Shown here one piece after another: positions 19,915-27,111 of a stretch of DNA of 64,000 nucleotides. The notes beneath the pieces were generated by a model, which saw only the letters and a program-made list of their open reading frames with translations, made no database searches and was not told the origin of the DNA. Position 1 is the stretch's first letter. Every line of letters starts with the position of its first letter. This DNA is from Flavobacteriales bacterium (GTDB lineage: Bacteria; Bacteroidota; Bacteroidia; Flavobacteriales_F; PHOS-HE28), in contig JADIYA010000012.1 in assembly GCA_016705545.1 (NCBI GenBank), positions 1 through 64,000 of the forward strand. Reading direction: 5' to 3'. Made by a program: the position numbers and the translations under genes.

Positions 19915-20324
19915 TGCCCATGGAGGGACTATCCACTGAAGAAACGCTGCACTGCACATTCTCGCGCGCCGCTCCGCGGTTCCTTGTGCAGCGGTTCAAG
20001 CCTGAGGCGCGCTTCACCCAGGCCATTCTCGACGAGGTGGCCGCGGTGCGCGACCGCATCATCGGCGATTCGCTGTGCGCATTGATGGTCATCATTCCAG
20101 AGGAGATCCCGATCGACCCGAACGCGACCAATACGGACCATTTCACCGGTGAACGCGTCAAGCGACGCATACTTGCCTTGGCACTTGTGGCGCATGGCGA
20201 TATGATGCGAAGCGTGAGCAAGTTCTACTTCACCTGGTTCCCGCAGCCTTTCCCTGCGCGGGTGTTCGATTCAGAAGAAGCTGCGCACGCGTGGCTGCGG
20301 GATGAAGCGGATGCCGCAAGTTGA
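19915..20324 (+). CDS. Hypothetical protein with STAS/SpoIIAA-like C-terminal ending
   Basis: About 136 aa from the ATG at 19915 (MPMEGLSTEETLHCTF); the frame is open back to a TTG at 19803 that overlaps the radA stop, so the start is uncertain. I do not recognise a family with confidence. The ending ARVFDSEEAAHAWLRDE resembles the tail of SpoIIAA-like or STAS/SEC14-type small proteins, where a V-F-x-x-E-x-E-A-x-x-W-L pattern is common. It sits between radA and an atypical response regulator with the same orientation. Confidence 0.6.
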
Positions 20325-20396
20325 CCTCGCGGCCGCGCCATGGCACTCATGATATGAGGGCCTTGCTTTAGCTTGGTCCTTGCCAAGGCCCCTCCT

Positions 20397-21035
20397 GTGA
20401 GCAGCACCATTTTCATCGCGGATCCGCTCGAGCTTATCGCCGAAGGTGTGAAATCGTGGCTCCGTGGCGAAGACGACTTGGTCGTGACCGCCCACGCCCG
20501 CACCGGCAGTGAATTGGTCGATATGCTGCGAGAACGGCAGCCCGACCTCGTCCTGCTGGAAGTTTCGCTTCCTGAGATGGACGGCATCGACACCATGCGC
20601 GCGCTGCGCAAGGCCCATCCGGAGCAAGCCGTGTTGGCGTTCAGCGCACTTACCGACATTGAATACGTTAACAGCATGCTGATCGAGGGTGCAGTGGGCT
20701 ACCTGGTGAAAGCCTGCACGCGCGAGGAACTCCTGCTGGCCGTGCGGGCAGCGCTCAGTGGCGAACGTTTCCTGAGCGAGGCGGCGAAGGCGAGCATCGA
20801 CAAGGGCTACCGATACACCGAGAAGCGACCGGATGGTGAGTACATCGGGCTCACGCAACGCGAGCGCGAGATCATCCGGCTCATCGCGCTGGAACGCACC
20901 AACGGAGAGATCGGCGCGGCGCTCCTCATCAGCGAACAAACCGTGAAGAGCCATCGAAAGCGGCTGATGACCAAGCTCAATGTGCGCAGTACGGCAGGCC
21001 TTGTGAAGTACGCGTTGGACCGTAAATGGGCCTGA
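20397..21035 (+). CDS. NarL/FixJ-type response regulator with Glu at the phosphoacceptor position
   Basis: A 212-aa protein with a receiver domain (about 1-115) and a LuxR-type helix-turn-helix (about 145-210; LTQREREIIRLIAL, ISEQTVKSHRKRLMTKL). GTG at 20397 gives VSSTIFIADP; a TTG at 20373 is less likely. The phosphoacceptor position reads LLEVSLPEMDG: Glu55 replaces Asp. The conserved Lys105 (GYLVK) and Ser83 remain, while the acidic pair is reduced to Asp9. Glu there often mimics the phosphorylated state, so constitutive DNA binding is plausible (inference). No kinase is adjacent. Confidence 0.88.
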   Translation: MSSTIFIADPLELIAEGVKSWLRGEDDLVVTAHARTGSELVDMLRERQPDLVLLEVSLPEMDGIDTMRALRKAHPEQAVLAFSALTDIEYVNSMLIEGAVGYLVKACTREELLLAVRAALSGERFLSEAAKASIDKGYRYTEKRPDGEYIGLTQREREIIRLIALERTNGEIGAALLISEQTVKSHRKRLMTKLNVRSTAGLVKYALDRKWA

Positions 21036-21138
21036 GACCTATGGCATGCCTTCGATCGTTAAGGCAATATGAAATTTCACCTGTAATGGACTTTTGCTGC
21101 TCTCCCGATCGGTACGGTGCTCGACCTTCACCGGGCCG

Positions 21139-21519
21139 ATGACCATGATGCAGGAAACAGTCGACGGAATCAGGTACACCGACGCAATCGCGCCGGTCAC
21201 CTCGCACCTGCTCGCATCAGGAAAGCTCGATGTGGTGCGCATCACGAAAGGATTGCGAGAGAGCCCGGGTGAGCTTGTCCTTGCCGGTGTCCCTGCACGC
21301 GCGGGTACGCTCGCACGGCGCATCGTGGTTCATTTCACTTCCGGTACGGTACCGAGTCCACGATTCGACAAGGCGAACGGAACCATCGAGCTCTTCTATC
21401 CCCGACGCGACCACCCCGAAGTGCAGGCCATGCTCAATTCAAAGCTTGCACGCTTCTGCTATTTCTGGCAATCGGCCAAAGGCGAGCAGACGCACGCGTG
21501 GTTGCTTACTTCCGGTTAG
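21139..21519 (+). CDS. Hypothetical protein
   Basis: About 126 aa from the ATG at 21139 (MTMMQETVDGIRYTD); ATGs at 21145 and 21148 are alternatives. No family is recognised. The composition is globular and mixed alpha/beta, with a Trp/Tyr-rich end (ARFCYFWQSAKGEQTHAWLL). It follows the response-regulator gene after about 100 nt and converges with the GrpB-like gene. Confidence 0.55.
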   Translation: MTMMQETVDGIRYTDAIAPVTSHLLASGKLDVVRITKGLRESPGELVLAGVPARAGTLARRIVVHFTSGTVPSPRFDKANGTIELFYPRRDHPEVQAMLNSKLARFCYFWQSAKGEQTHAWLLTSG

Positions 21520-21523
21520 CGCC

Positions 21524-22095
21524 TCAGCGCCATTTACTCGAGCGCGCCTTCGCCAGAACCTCGTTCACGTAGGAAGTCTTCGCCGCCGAATAGGCCGCAC
21601 GGTTCTTCGGGTAGCGTTAAAAGATCGAAGCTTCAGCTGGGCGTACCGCTGCGCCTCTTCCGCGAAAGCGATCAGGTAGTCGCGGAACACGATGCGATCG
21701 ACGCTGGCCTTCCCCGGCCGCACCGCGTGGATGTGCGCAGTGCGCTGGCCATCCGCGTCGCGCAGGATGAACCAGGAGTAGAACGGATCCTCGTCGCCGA
21801 TGGTGGGGCGCCACAGGAACTCGAATCCCGCTTCCTCCATGAGCGGGGCCACGGTATCGCGGATCTCCTCAGCGTCACTGACCTCCACCTGCAGGTCGAT
21901 GATCGGCTTTGAACTGAGGCCAGGCACCGCGGTGCTGCCGATGTGCGCGATGCGTTGGATCAAGCGCCGCGGCATGATGCGCTTCACCTCCTTCTCGAGC
22001 TCGGCATACCGCTGAGGCCAAGCGGGATCATAGGGCACAAGGGCGATCTGCTCCTTGTCAAGCGCCTTCAAGCGTCTCTCCGTGCGTGCGTCCAT
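21524..22095 (-). CDS. GrpB/UPF0157 family protein, frameshifted near its C-terminus
   Basis: A GrpB-like member of the nucleotidyltransferase fold: LVPYDPAWPQRYAELE, AHIGSTAVPGLSSKPIIDL, HAVRPGK and FRDYLIAF. The direct frame ends at 21565 with an unrelated tail after QLKLRSF. One extra base at 21617-21618 (TT on the plus strand where TTT is expected) restores RYPKNRAAYSAAKTSYVNEVL and a stop at 21524-21526, the normal family ending. The lesion is a single homopolymer contraction and is probably a sequencing error or a very recent mutation. Confidence 0.85.
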
Positions 22096-22109
22096 TAGGG
22101 GTCACGAAC

Positions 22110-22931
22110 CTAAGGCGCTGAATAGTCATTATAGCGATCGCCCCGAAGGAAGCCGATGAGCGTGATGCCGCGATCACTCGCCAGCTGCACGGCCAAGGAC
22201 GAAGGCGCGCCCACTGCCGCCATGAGCGGTATGCCGGCCACGGCGCACTTCTGCACAAGTTCGAAGCCGGCCCGGCCGCTCACCAGCATGGCGCATGCAT
22301 GCACGGATACCCCACCGAGCAGCGCCGCTCCGATCACCTTGTCCACTGCATTGTGGCGGCCTACATCCTCGCGCAGCAGCAGGAGCTTCCCTTCCCGGCT
22401 GAATAACGCAGCCGCGTGGATGCCGCCGGTATGCCTGAACACGCTCTGTCCGGCCCGCATGCGTTCCGGAAGCGAAGTGATGAAGGCCGGTTCCAACGCA
22501 CCCCATGGCTGGATGGGCTTGCTGCACTGCGCATGCACGGCCTCGATGCTGCTCTTGCCGCAGACCCCGCAGCTGCTGCTGGTGTAGAAGTTCCGCTGCC
22601 AGCGCGTTGGGTCGAGATCAAGACCGGGCTGCAGCTCAACGCGCACCACATTGCCGCGCTCCTCGTCCTTCACATCCTCGCAATGGACCACACGCACTGC
22701 ATCACCAACGGCGCTGATGACCCCCTCGGCAAAAAGGAAACCGAGCGCGAGCTCTTCATCGCTCCCGGGCGTGCGCATGGTAACACTGAGGCGAAACTCC
22801 TTGCGGTCATCCAGCGGCCCATGGCCCAAGCGTATCTCCAGCGGTTCCTCGGTCACGAGGATATCCCCTGCCGAATGCGGGGATCCCGCTTCAACGCGGA
22901 CGATGGAGACGGATGAGACGGGTGCACGCAC
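22110..22931 (-). CDS. fdhD: Formate dehydrogenase accessory sulfurtransferase FdhD
   Basis: Transfers sulfur from a cysteine desulfurase to the Mo-bis-MGD cofactor before insertion into formate dehydrogenase-type enzymes. The protein has 273 aa with a GTG start at 22931. The persulfide-carrying motif Cys121-Gly-Val-Cys124 lies in SSSCGVCGKSSIE, and the C-terminus has EDVGRHNAVDK and SGRAGFELVQK. No formate dehydrogenase is in the window, so its client must lie elsewhere. tag lies 16 nt upstream on the same strand, and moaA diverges beyond that. Confidence 0.95.
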   Translation of the reverse strand: MRAPVSSVSIVRVEAGSPHSAGDILVTEEPLEIRLGHGPLDDRKEFRLSVTMRTPGSDEELALGFLFAEGVISAVGDAVRVVHCEDVKDEERGNVVRVELQPGLDLDPTRWQRNFYTSSSCGVCGKSSIEAVHAQCSKPIQPWGALEPAFITSLPERMRAGQSVFRHTGGIHAAALFSREGKLLLLREDVGRHNAVDKVIGAALLGGVSVHACAMLVSGRAGFELVQKCAVAGIPLMAAVGAPSSLAVQLASDRGITLIGFLRGDRYNDYSAP

Positions 22932-22947
22932 GCCGCAAGGTATCGCC

Positions 22948-23517
22948 CTAGAGCTTTGCCTTCCGGAAGCAGCCCACGAGGTGGTCGTCCACCATGCCGA
23001 TGGCCTGCATGTAAGCGTACACGATGGTGGTGCCCACGAAACTGAAGCCCGCCTTCTTCAGGTCCTTGCTGAGCGCGTCGGACACTGGTGTACTCACCGG
23101 CAGCTGCTGCACCTCCTTCCATCGGTTCACGATGGTCTTGTGCTCCACATGCTTCCAAAGGAAATCGTCGAAGCTGCCCTTGCCGCCCTCCATGACCGCC
23201 AACCAAGCCTGGGCGTTCTTGATCGCGCTCTGCACCTTTGCGCGGTTGCGGATGATGCCCTCGTCGGCCAGCAATCGTTCCATGTCCTTCTTCCCGTAAC
23301 GCGCGATCCTCTCCACGTTCCAATCGTCGAAGGCGCGTCGGTAGCCATCACTCCTGTGCAGGATGGTCTTCCAGCTGAGGCCCGCCTGCGCGCCATCGAG
23401 CACCAGCTTCGCGTACAGTTTCACATCATCGTGCTCGGGCGTGCCCCAGACCGTGTCGTGGTATTCGATCATCCGGTCATCGGTGCCGGGCCAGGGGCAT
23501 CGTGTCAGTTCCTTCAT
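22948..23517 (-). CDS. tag: DNA-3-methyladenine glycosylase I
   Basis: Base-excision repair enzyme removing 3-methyladenine. The protein has 189 aa. Zinc ligands are consistent with Cys near the N-terminus (RCPWPG), His in EYHDTVWG, and the C-terminal HLVGCF pair. Family motifs LFAKLVLDGAQAGLSW-like and FVGTTIVYAYMQAIGMVDDH are clear. It is in line with fdhD, 16 nt apart, with no obvious functional link. Confidence 0.94.
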   Translation of the reverse strand: MKELTRCPWPGTDDRMIEYHDTVWGTPEHDDVKLYAKLVLDGAQAGLSWKTILHRSDGYRRAFDDWNVERIARYGKKDMERLLADEGIIRNRAKVQSAIKNAQAWLAVMEGGKGSFDDFLWKHVEHKTIVNRWKEVQQLPVSTPVSDALSKDLKKAGFSFVGTTIVYAYMQAIGMVDDHLVGCFRKAKL

Positions 23518-23568
23518 CTGAATGGCGGGATTCCTGTGATGGTGATGCGCTCAAGGTAACTTGCCCGC

Positions 23569-24564
23569 GTGTCACAAGCGCTCACCGACCGTCACAGCCG
23601 AGCACATCGTAGCCTGCGCATCAGCATCGTGGACAAGTGCGACCTGCGCTGCACCTATTGCATGCCGGAGGACCAGCACTTCCTGAAGCGGGAGGAGCTG
23701 ATGACGCGCGAAGAGATCCACGCCATCGCACGGCTGTTCGTGGAGCGGTACGGCATCACCAAGATCCGGCTCACCGGAGGCGAGCCACTGGTGCGTGCCG
23801 ATGCGGTGGATATTGTTCGCGACCTGGCTGCATTGCCCGTCAAGCTCGGGCTCACCACCAATGCGCTCACGCTTCACAGGCACATCGATGGACTGATCGC
23901 CGCCGGCCTTCAACGCATCAACATCAGCCTGGACACCTTCGATGCCGAGCGGTTCAGGAGGATCACGCGACGCGATGGCTTCGATATCGTGTGGAGCAAT
24001 GTCCGCCATGCCTTGCAGCGCAGCCTTCGCGTAAAGGTGAACATGGTGGTGATGCGCGGGGTGAACGACGATGAGATCCTGCGCTTCGTGGAGCTCACCC
24101 GCGACCATGACGTGCATGTGCGCTTCATCGAGTTCATGCCCTTCGCCGGCAATCACTGGGGCCGCGAGCGCGTTTACACCTATGCCGAGATGCTCGGCCA
24201 CATCGGCAGCGTGCACAGCTACGCGAAGCTCACCGATGACCCGCACAGCACCGCCAAGGCCTATCGCGTGGCCGATTGGCCCGGCACCTTTGCCGTGATC
24301 AGCACCGTGACTGAGCCCTTCTGCGGATCGTGCGATCGCTTGCGACTTACAGCAGAAGGAAAGATGCGCAATTGCCTCTTCGCGCGCGAGGAGACGGACC
24401 TGCTCTCAGCGCTGCGACGTGGGGAAGACATCGCGCCGCTCATCGAAGCAAACGTGCTCTCGAAGCATGCAATGCTTGGTGGCTTGCCGCAATTCAAACC
24501 GGAGAAACAGGAAGAGGTGCTGCACGACCTGAGCGCGCGGCCGATGGTAAGTATCGGTGGGTGA
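23569..24564 (+). CDS. moaA: GTP 3',8-cyclase MoaA
   Basis: Radical-SAM enzyme performing the first step of molybdenum-cofactor synthesis from GTP. The protein has 331 aa. The N-terminal 4Fe-4S ligands are Cys24, Cys28 and Cys31 (CDLRCTYC). The C-terminal cluster is CGSCDRLRLTAEGKMRNC, and the chain ends in the Gly-Gly required for activity. The start is GTG at 23569. It faces away from tag/fdhD and is separated from the rest of the Moco genes (33.8-37.8 kb) by a 9-kb surface-protein and signalling block. Confidence 0.96.
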   Translation: MSQALTDRHSRAHRSLRISIVDKCDLRCTYCMPEDQHFLKREELMTREEIHAIARLFVERYGITKIRLTGGEPLVRADAVDIVRDLAALPVKLGLTTNALTLHRHIDGLIAAGLQRINISLDTFDAERFRRITRRDGFDIVWSNVRHALQRSLRVKVNMVVMRGVNDDEILRFVELTRDHDVHVRFIEFMPFAGNHWGRERVYTYAEMLGHIGSVHSYAKLTDDPHSTAKAYRVADWPGTFAVISTVTEPFCGSCDRLRLTAEGKMRNCLFAREETDLLSALRRGEDIAPLIEANVLSKHAMLGGLPQFKPEKQEEVLHDLSARPMVSIGG

Positions 24565-24593
24565 CCTGGGCCGCTGACATCCAGCTTGCGCGC

Positions 24594-26567
24594 CTAGCGT
24601 CCCTCCAACGCTGCAATCCTTGCTATCAGTTCCTCGATGATCGCCTGCTGCTCCTGCACGGCTTTCACGAGCGGCACCACGAAGGTGGAATAGGCGAGCG
24701 CGTAGTGGTCCTGTTCATTGGCCGGGGCGTACACACCGCTGAAGTCGTAACCCACTGCTGCTGCTGCCTGCTCCACCTGCTGTGCGCTGAAGCCGCTGAA
24801 TACACGCGCTTCCTTGGCGGCAATGGCCTCTTGCCCGCGCGCGTCGTTGAAGAGCGTGTCGGCTTGGCCGTACGTGTGCGCATTGAGTTTGCGTATGTCG
24901 AATCGGTACGTGATGGGCTCCAGTGCCAGGATGAAGTCGAGGCCATGCGTTTGCGGGGCGATGTCGCGCTTGAAGCGCGCGTCGCTCAGATCGCTCCAAG
25001 GCTGGTAGCCACCGATCTCCTGCATTACGGAGTTGCCGATGCGCGCGCGGTCGCTGGCAGTCACGTTGGCGCCAAGTCCGATGTTGACCGTGTTGAACAC
25101 GTTGCTCAGCGCTGGTCCAGCGGAGTTCCCGATGGCCACGTTATCTCCGCCAGTGGTGTTGCTGGATAGGGCCATTCGACCAATAGCGGTGTTACCGGCT
25201 CCGGATGTGTTGCTGAGGAGGGCCTGGCTGCCTACCGCAGTGTTGAAACCACCACTCGTGCTCACCATCAAGGTGTTCCAGCCAACTGCCGTGTTGTCGT
25301 TCGCCGTACTATTGCGCAGCGCGAAACCTCCAACGGCAGTGTTCTGCGCCATGTTGTTCGCGCTCTCCATGGCGTGCGCACCCACGGCCACATTGTCCGT
25401 TCCGAAACCATTGCGCAGGGCCAGATATCCAATGATGGCATTCCGGCTTCCGGTGGTGCCTTGGTACATTGCTTCGTAGCCGAGCGCGGTATTGCCTTCG
25501 CCGGTGTTGTTGTCCAGTGCCGACGTGCCAACGCCGGTGTTGAAGTTGCCCGTAGCGTGGAACAGGGCTTCATTGCCAAGCGCCGTGCAGCCGAATGACG
25601 ACGTGGCTGTTGAGAGCGCGCGGTAGCCGAGAGCAGTATTCCGCGTACCGCTCGTGCTGAGCTTGATGGCATCGGCGCCGATCGCGGTATTACCACTGCC
25701 GCTAGCATGAACATTCAACGCGTTGTAGCCGATGGCGGTGTTCCCGAGCAGCGTGTTCGGCGCCATGGATCCGCGCCCGAACGCCATGCTGGTACCCGTA
25801 TTGATGAAGCCCGCGTGGATGTTGTTCATCTTGAAGTTCAACGGCTGTGCGTTGGTGGTACCGATGAAGTTGGTCGCGACGGTGGCAGATCCGTTCAGCC
25901 CCCAAGCATTCGCCGCTCCGTCAGCGCCGGCTGGTCCTTGGGGACCCTGTGGCCCCGTTGCACCCGTGGCGCCGGTGAGTCCGGCCGGGCCTTGCGGTCC
26001 CTGTGGTCCTTGTGGTCCCGTTGCACCATCATTGCCATCAGCGCCCGCTGGACCCATCGGGCCTTGCGGACCGGGAGGTCCATCCGCACCCGTTGCTCCA
26101 GTTGGGCCTGTTGGTCCTTGTGGACCGGTCGCACCAGTTGCACCGGTCGGACCTGCCGGGCCCTGTGGTCCTTGCGGACCGGGAGTTCCGCTCTCTTCTG
26201 CATACAACGCATACGGTACGCTCAGCAACTGCGTGGTGCCCATGCTCGCGCCATCCACTTTCACTTCAATGAAGTAAGGCCCGTTGCTCCAATCGATCCC
26301 GGCCATCGTGCCGCTGATGACGAAGCCGCCGCCCACGCTCACGTTCGCCAAGCCGAAGCTGTTCGTGGTGACCGCATGCGACTCTTCGTACACCGTGGGT
26401 CCTGCGGCGGTGGTCTGGTGGATCTCCAGCCCCAGGGTGAACGCAGAATTGGGCTGCACGACGCCACTGCCATCGCGGATGATGGACTGGTAACTGAAAC
26501 GATTGGGCGCTTGGGCAGCGAGCATCAAGGGCAGCGCGAGGAGGAGCGATGTGAGGATGCGGTTCAT
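24594..26567 (-). CDS. Collagen-like, trimeric beta-roll, S74-chaperone surface protein
   Basis: A 657-aa exported protein. In order: signal peptide (1-18), a beta-rich N-terminal domain (20-125), 31 consecutive Gly-X-Y triplets (127-219), a long run of degenerate NTAIGYNAL/NTAVG repeats like YadA-type trimeric heads (about 260-500), an S74 intramolecular chaperone domain (SDARFKRDI near 530, then LDFILALEPITYRFD), and a C-terminal helix. S74 domains assemble trimers and cleave themselves off. A trimeric surface fibre is the natural inference. The 160-aa T9SS protein gene lies 2 nt upstream. Phage tail-fibre origin is possible, but no phage genes are near. Confidence 0.88.
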   Translation of the reverse strand: MNRILTSLLLALPLMLAAQAPNRFSYQSIIRDGSGVVQPNSAFTLGLEIHQTTAAGPTVYEESHAVTTNSFGLANVSVGGGFVISGTMAGIDWSNGPYFIEVKVDGASMGTTQLLSVPYALYAEESGTPGPQGPQGPAGPTGATGATGPQGPTGPTGATGADGPPGPQGPMGPAGADGNDGATGPQGPQGPQGPAGLTGATGATGPQGPQGPAGADGAANAWGLNGSATVATNFIGTTNAQPLNFKMNNIHAGFINTGTSMAFGRGSMAPNTLLGNTAIGYNALNVHASGSGNTAIGADAIKLSTSGTRNTALGYRALSTATSSFGCTALGNEALFHATGNFNTGVGTSALDNNTGEGNTALGYEAMYQGTTGSRNAIIGYLALRNGFGTDNVAVGAHAMESANNMAQNTAVGGFALRNSTANDNTAVGWNTLMVSTSGGFNTAVGSQALLSNTSGAGNTAIGRMALSSNTTGGDNVAIGNSAGPALSNVFNTVNIGLGANVTASDRARIGNSVMQEIGGYQPWSDLSDARFKRDIAPQTHGLDFILALEPITYRFDIRKLNAHTYGQADTLFNDARGQEAIAAKEARVFSGFSAQQVEQAAAAVGYDFSGVYAPANEQDHYALAYSTFVVPLVKAVQEQQAIIEELIARIAALEGR

Positions 26568-26569
26568 GG

Positions 26570-27052
26570 CTATCGGGTGATGCTGAGTTGGACGGTGGTG
26601 AGGTAGGTGCCGTCGGTGGTGATCCGCGCGTGGTATGATCCGCTGGCAAGGGAAGTCGCATTGAGCGTGGTGCTCCGGGAGAATGCGTAGCGCTCCTTCA
26701 CGGTGCGCCCTGCTGCATCGAACAGCTCAATCACGATAGGCCCATCTATGCCGCGTACTTGCACGGTCACTTCATCGCGCGCGGGATTCGGGTACGCGAT
26801 CACCTGTGCGTTCGGGTTCATCACCTCGGCCACAACGGTGGTGAAGTCGTCATCGGGCTGGTGGAAGCCTTGCGTGAGCACCGCACCGGCTTGCGCGTGC
26901 GTGGCGATCACCGGCTCGCCGATGGTGAAGCCGATGCCGTAGCTGGCGTTCTGGAAACTGGCGCCGGCTGATGCGGACACGTCTTGCGCAGTGCAGCGGC
27001 ATATGGCGAAGAGCACGACACAGCAGGCGATGGAGCGAATCAAGTTGCGCAT
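26570..27052 (-). CDS. Small exported protein with T9SS type A sorting domain
   Basis: A 160-aa protein: signal peptide (about 1-22), a short region (ASAGASFQNASYGIGFTIGEP) typical of Bacteroidota surface proteins, then a C-terminal sorting domain starting at VIAYPNPARDEVTVQV and containing ELFDAAGRTVKER and LASGSYHARITT. The CTD is a type IX secretion signal. The start lies 59 nt past the end of the delta-60 gene. The collagen-like gene follows after 2 nt, so the pair is probably one transcript. Confidence 0.85.
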   Translation of the reverse strand: MRNLIRSIACCVVLFAICRCTAQDVSASAGASFQNASYGIGFTIGEPVIATHAQAGAVLTQGFHQPDDDFTTVVAEVMNPNAQVIAYPNPARDEVTVQVRGIDGPIVIELFDAAGRTVKERYAFSRSTTLNATSLASGSYHARITTDGTYLTTVQLSITR

Positions 27053-27092
27053 GATGAGGACGAAGGTGGCGGCACAGCGCAGGCGTGCGGTA

Positions 27093-27104
27093 GTGTACTA
27101 GAAC
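27093..27104 (-). repeat. GTTCTAGTACAC element, copy 1
   Basis: The 12-mer begins 7 nt after the delta-60 gene stop. Together with the stop, the 22 nt from TGA onward match copy 2 at 19 of 22 positions. Confidence 0.6.
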
Positions 27105-27111
27105 AACGCGA

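Noticed and set aside
22110..24564. Possible Moco riboswitch near fdhD/moaA
   Set aside because: moaA and tag are divergent with a 51-nt gap, far too short for that aptamer.
26100..26190. Tandem short repeats resembling a CRISPR-like array
   Set aside because: They encode in-frame Gly-X-Y collagen triplets; no spacers and no cas genes.
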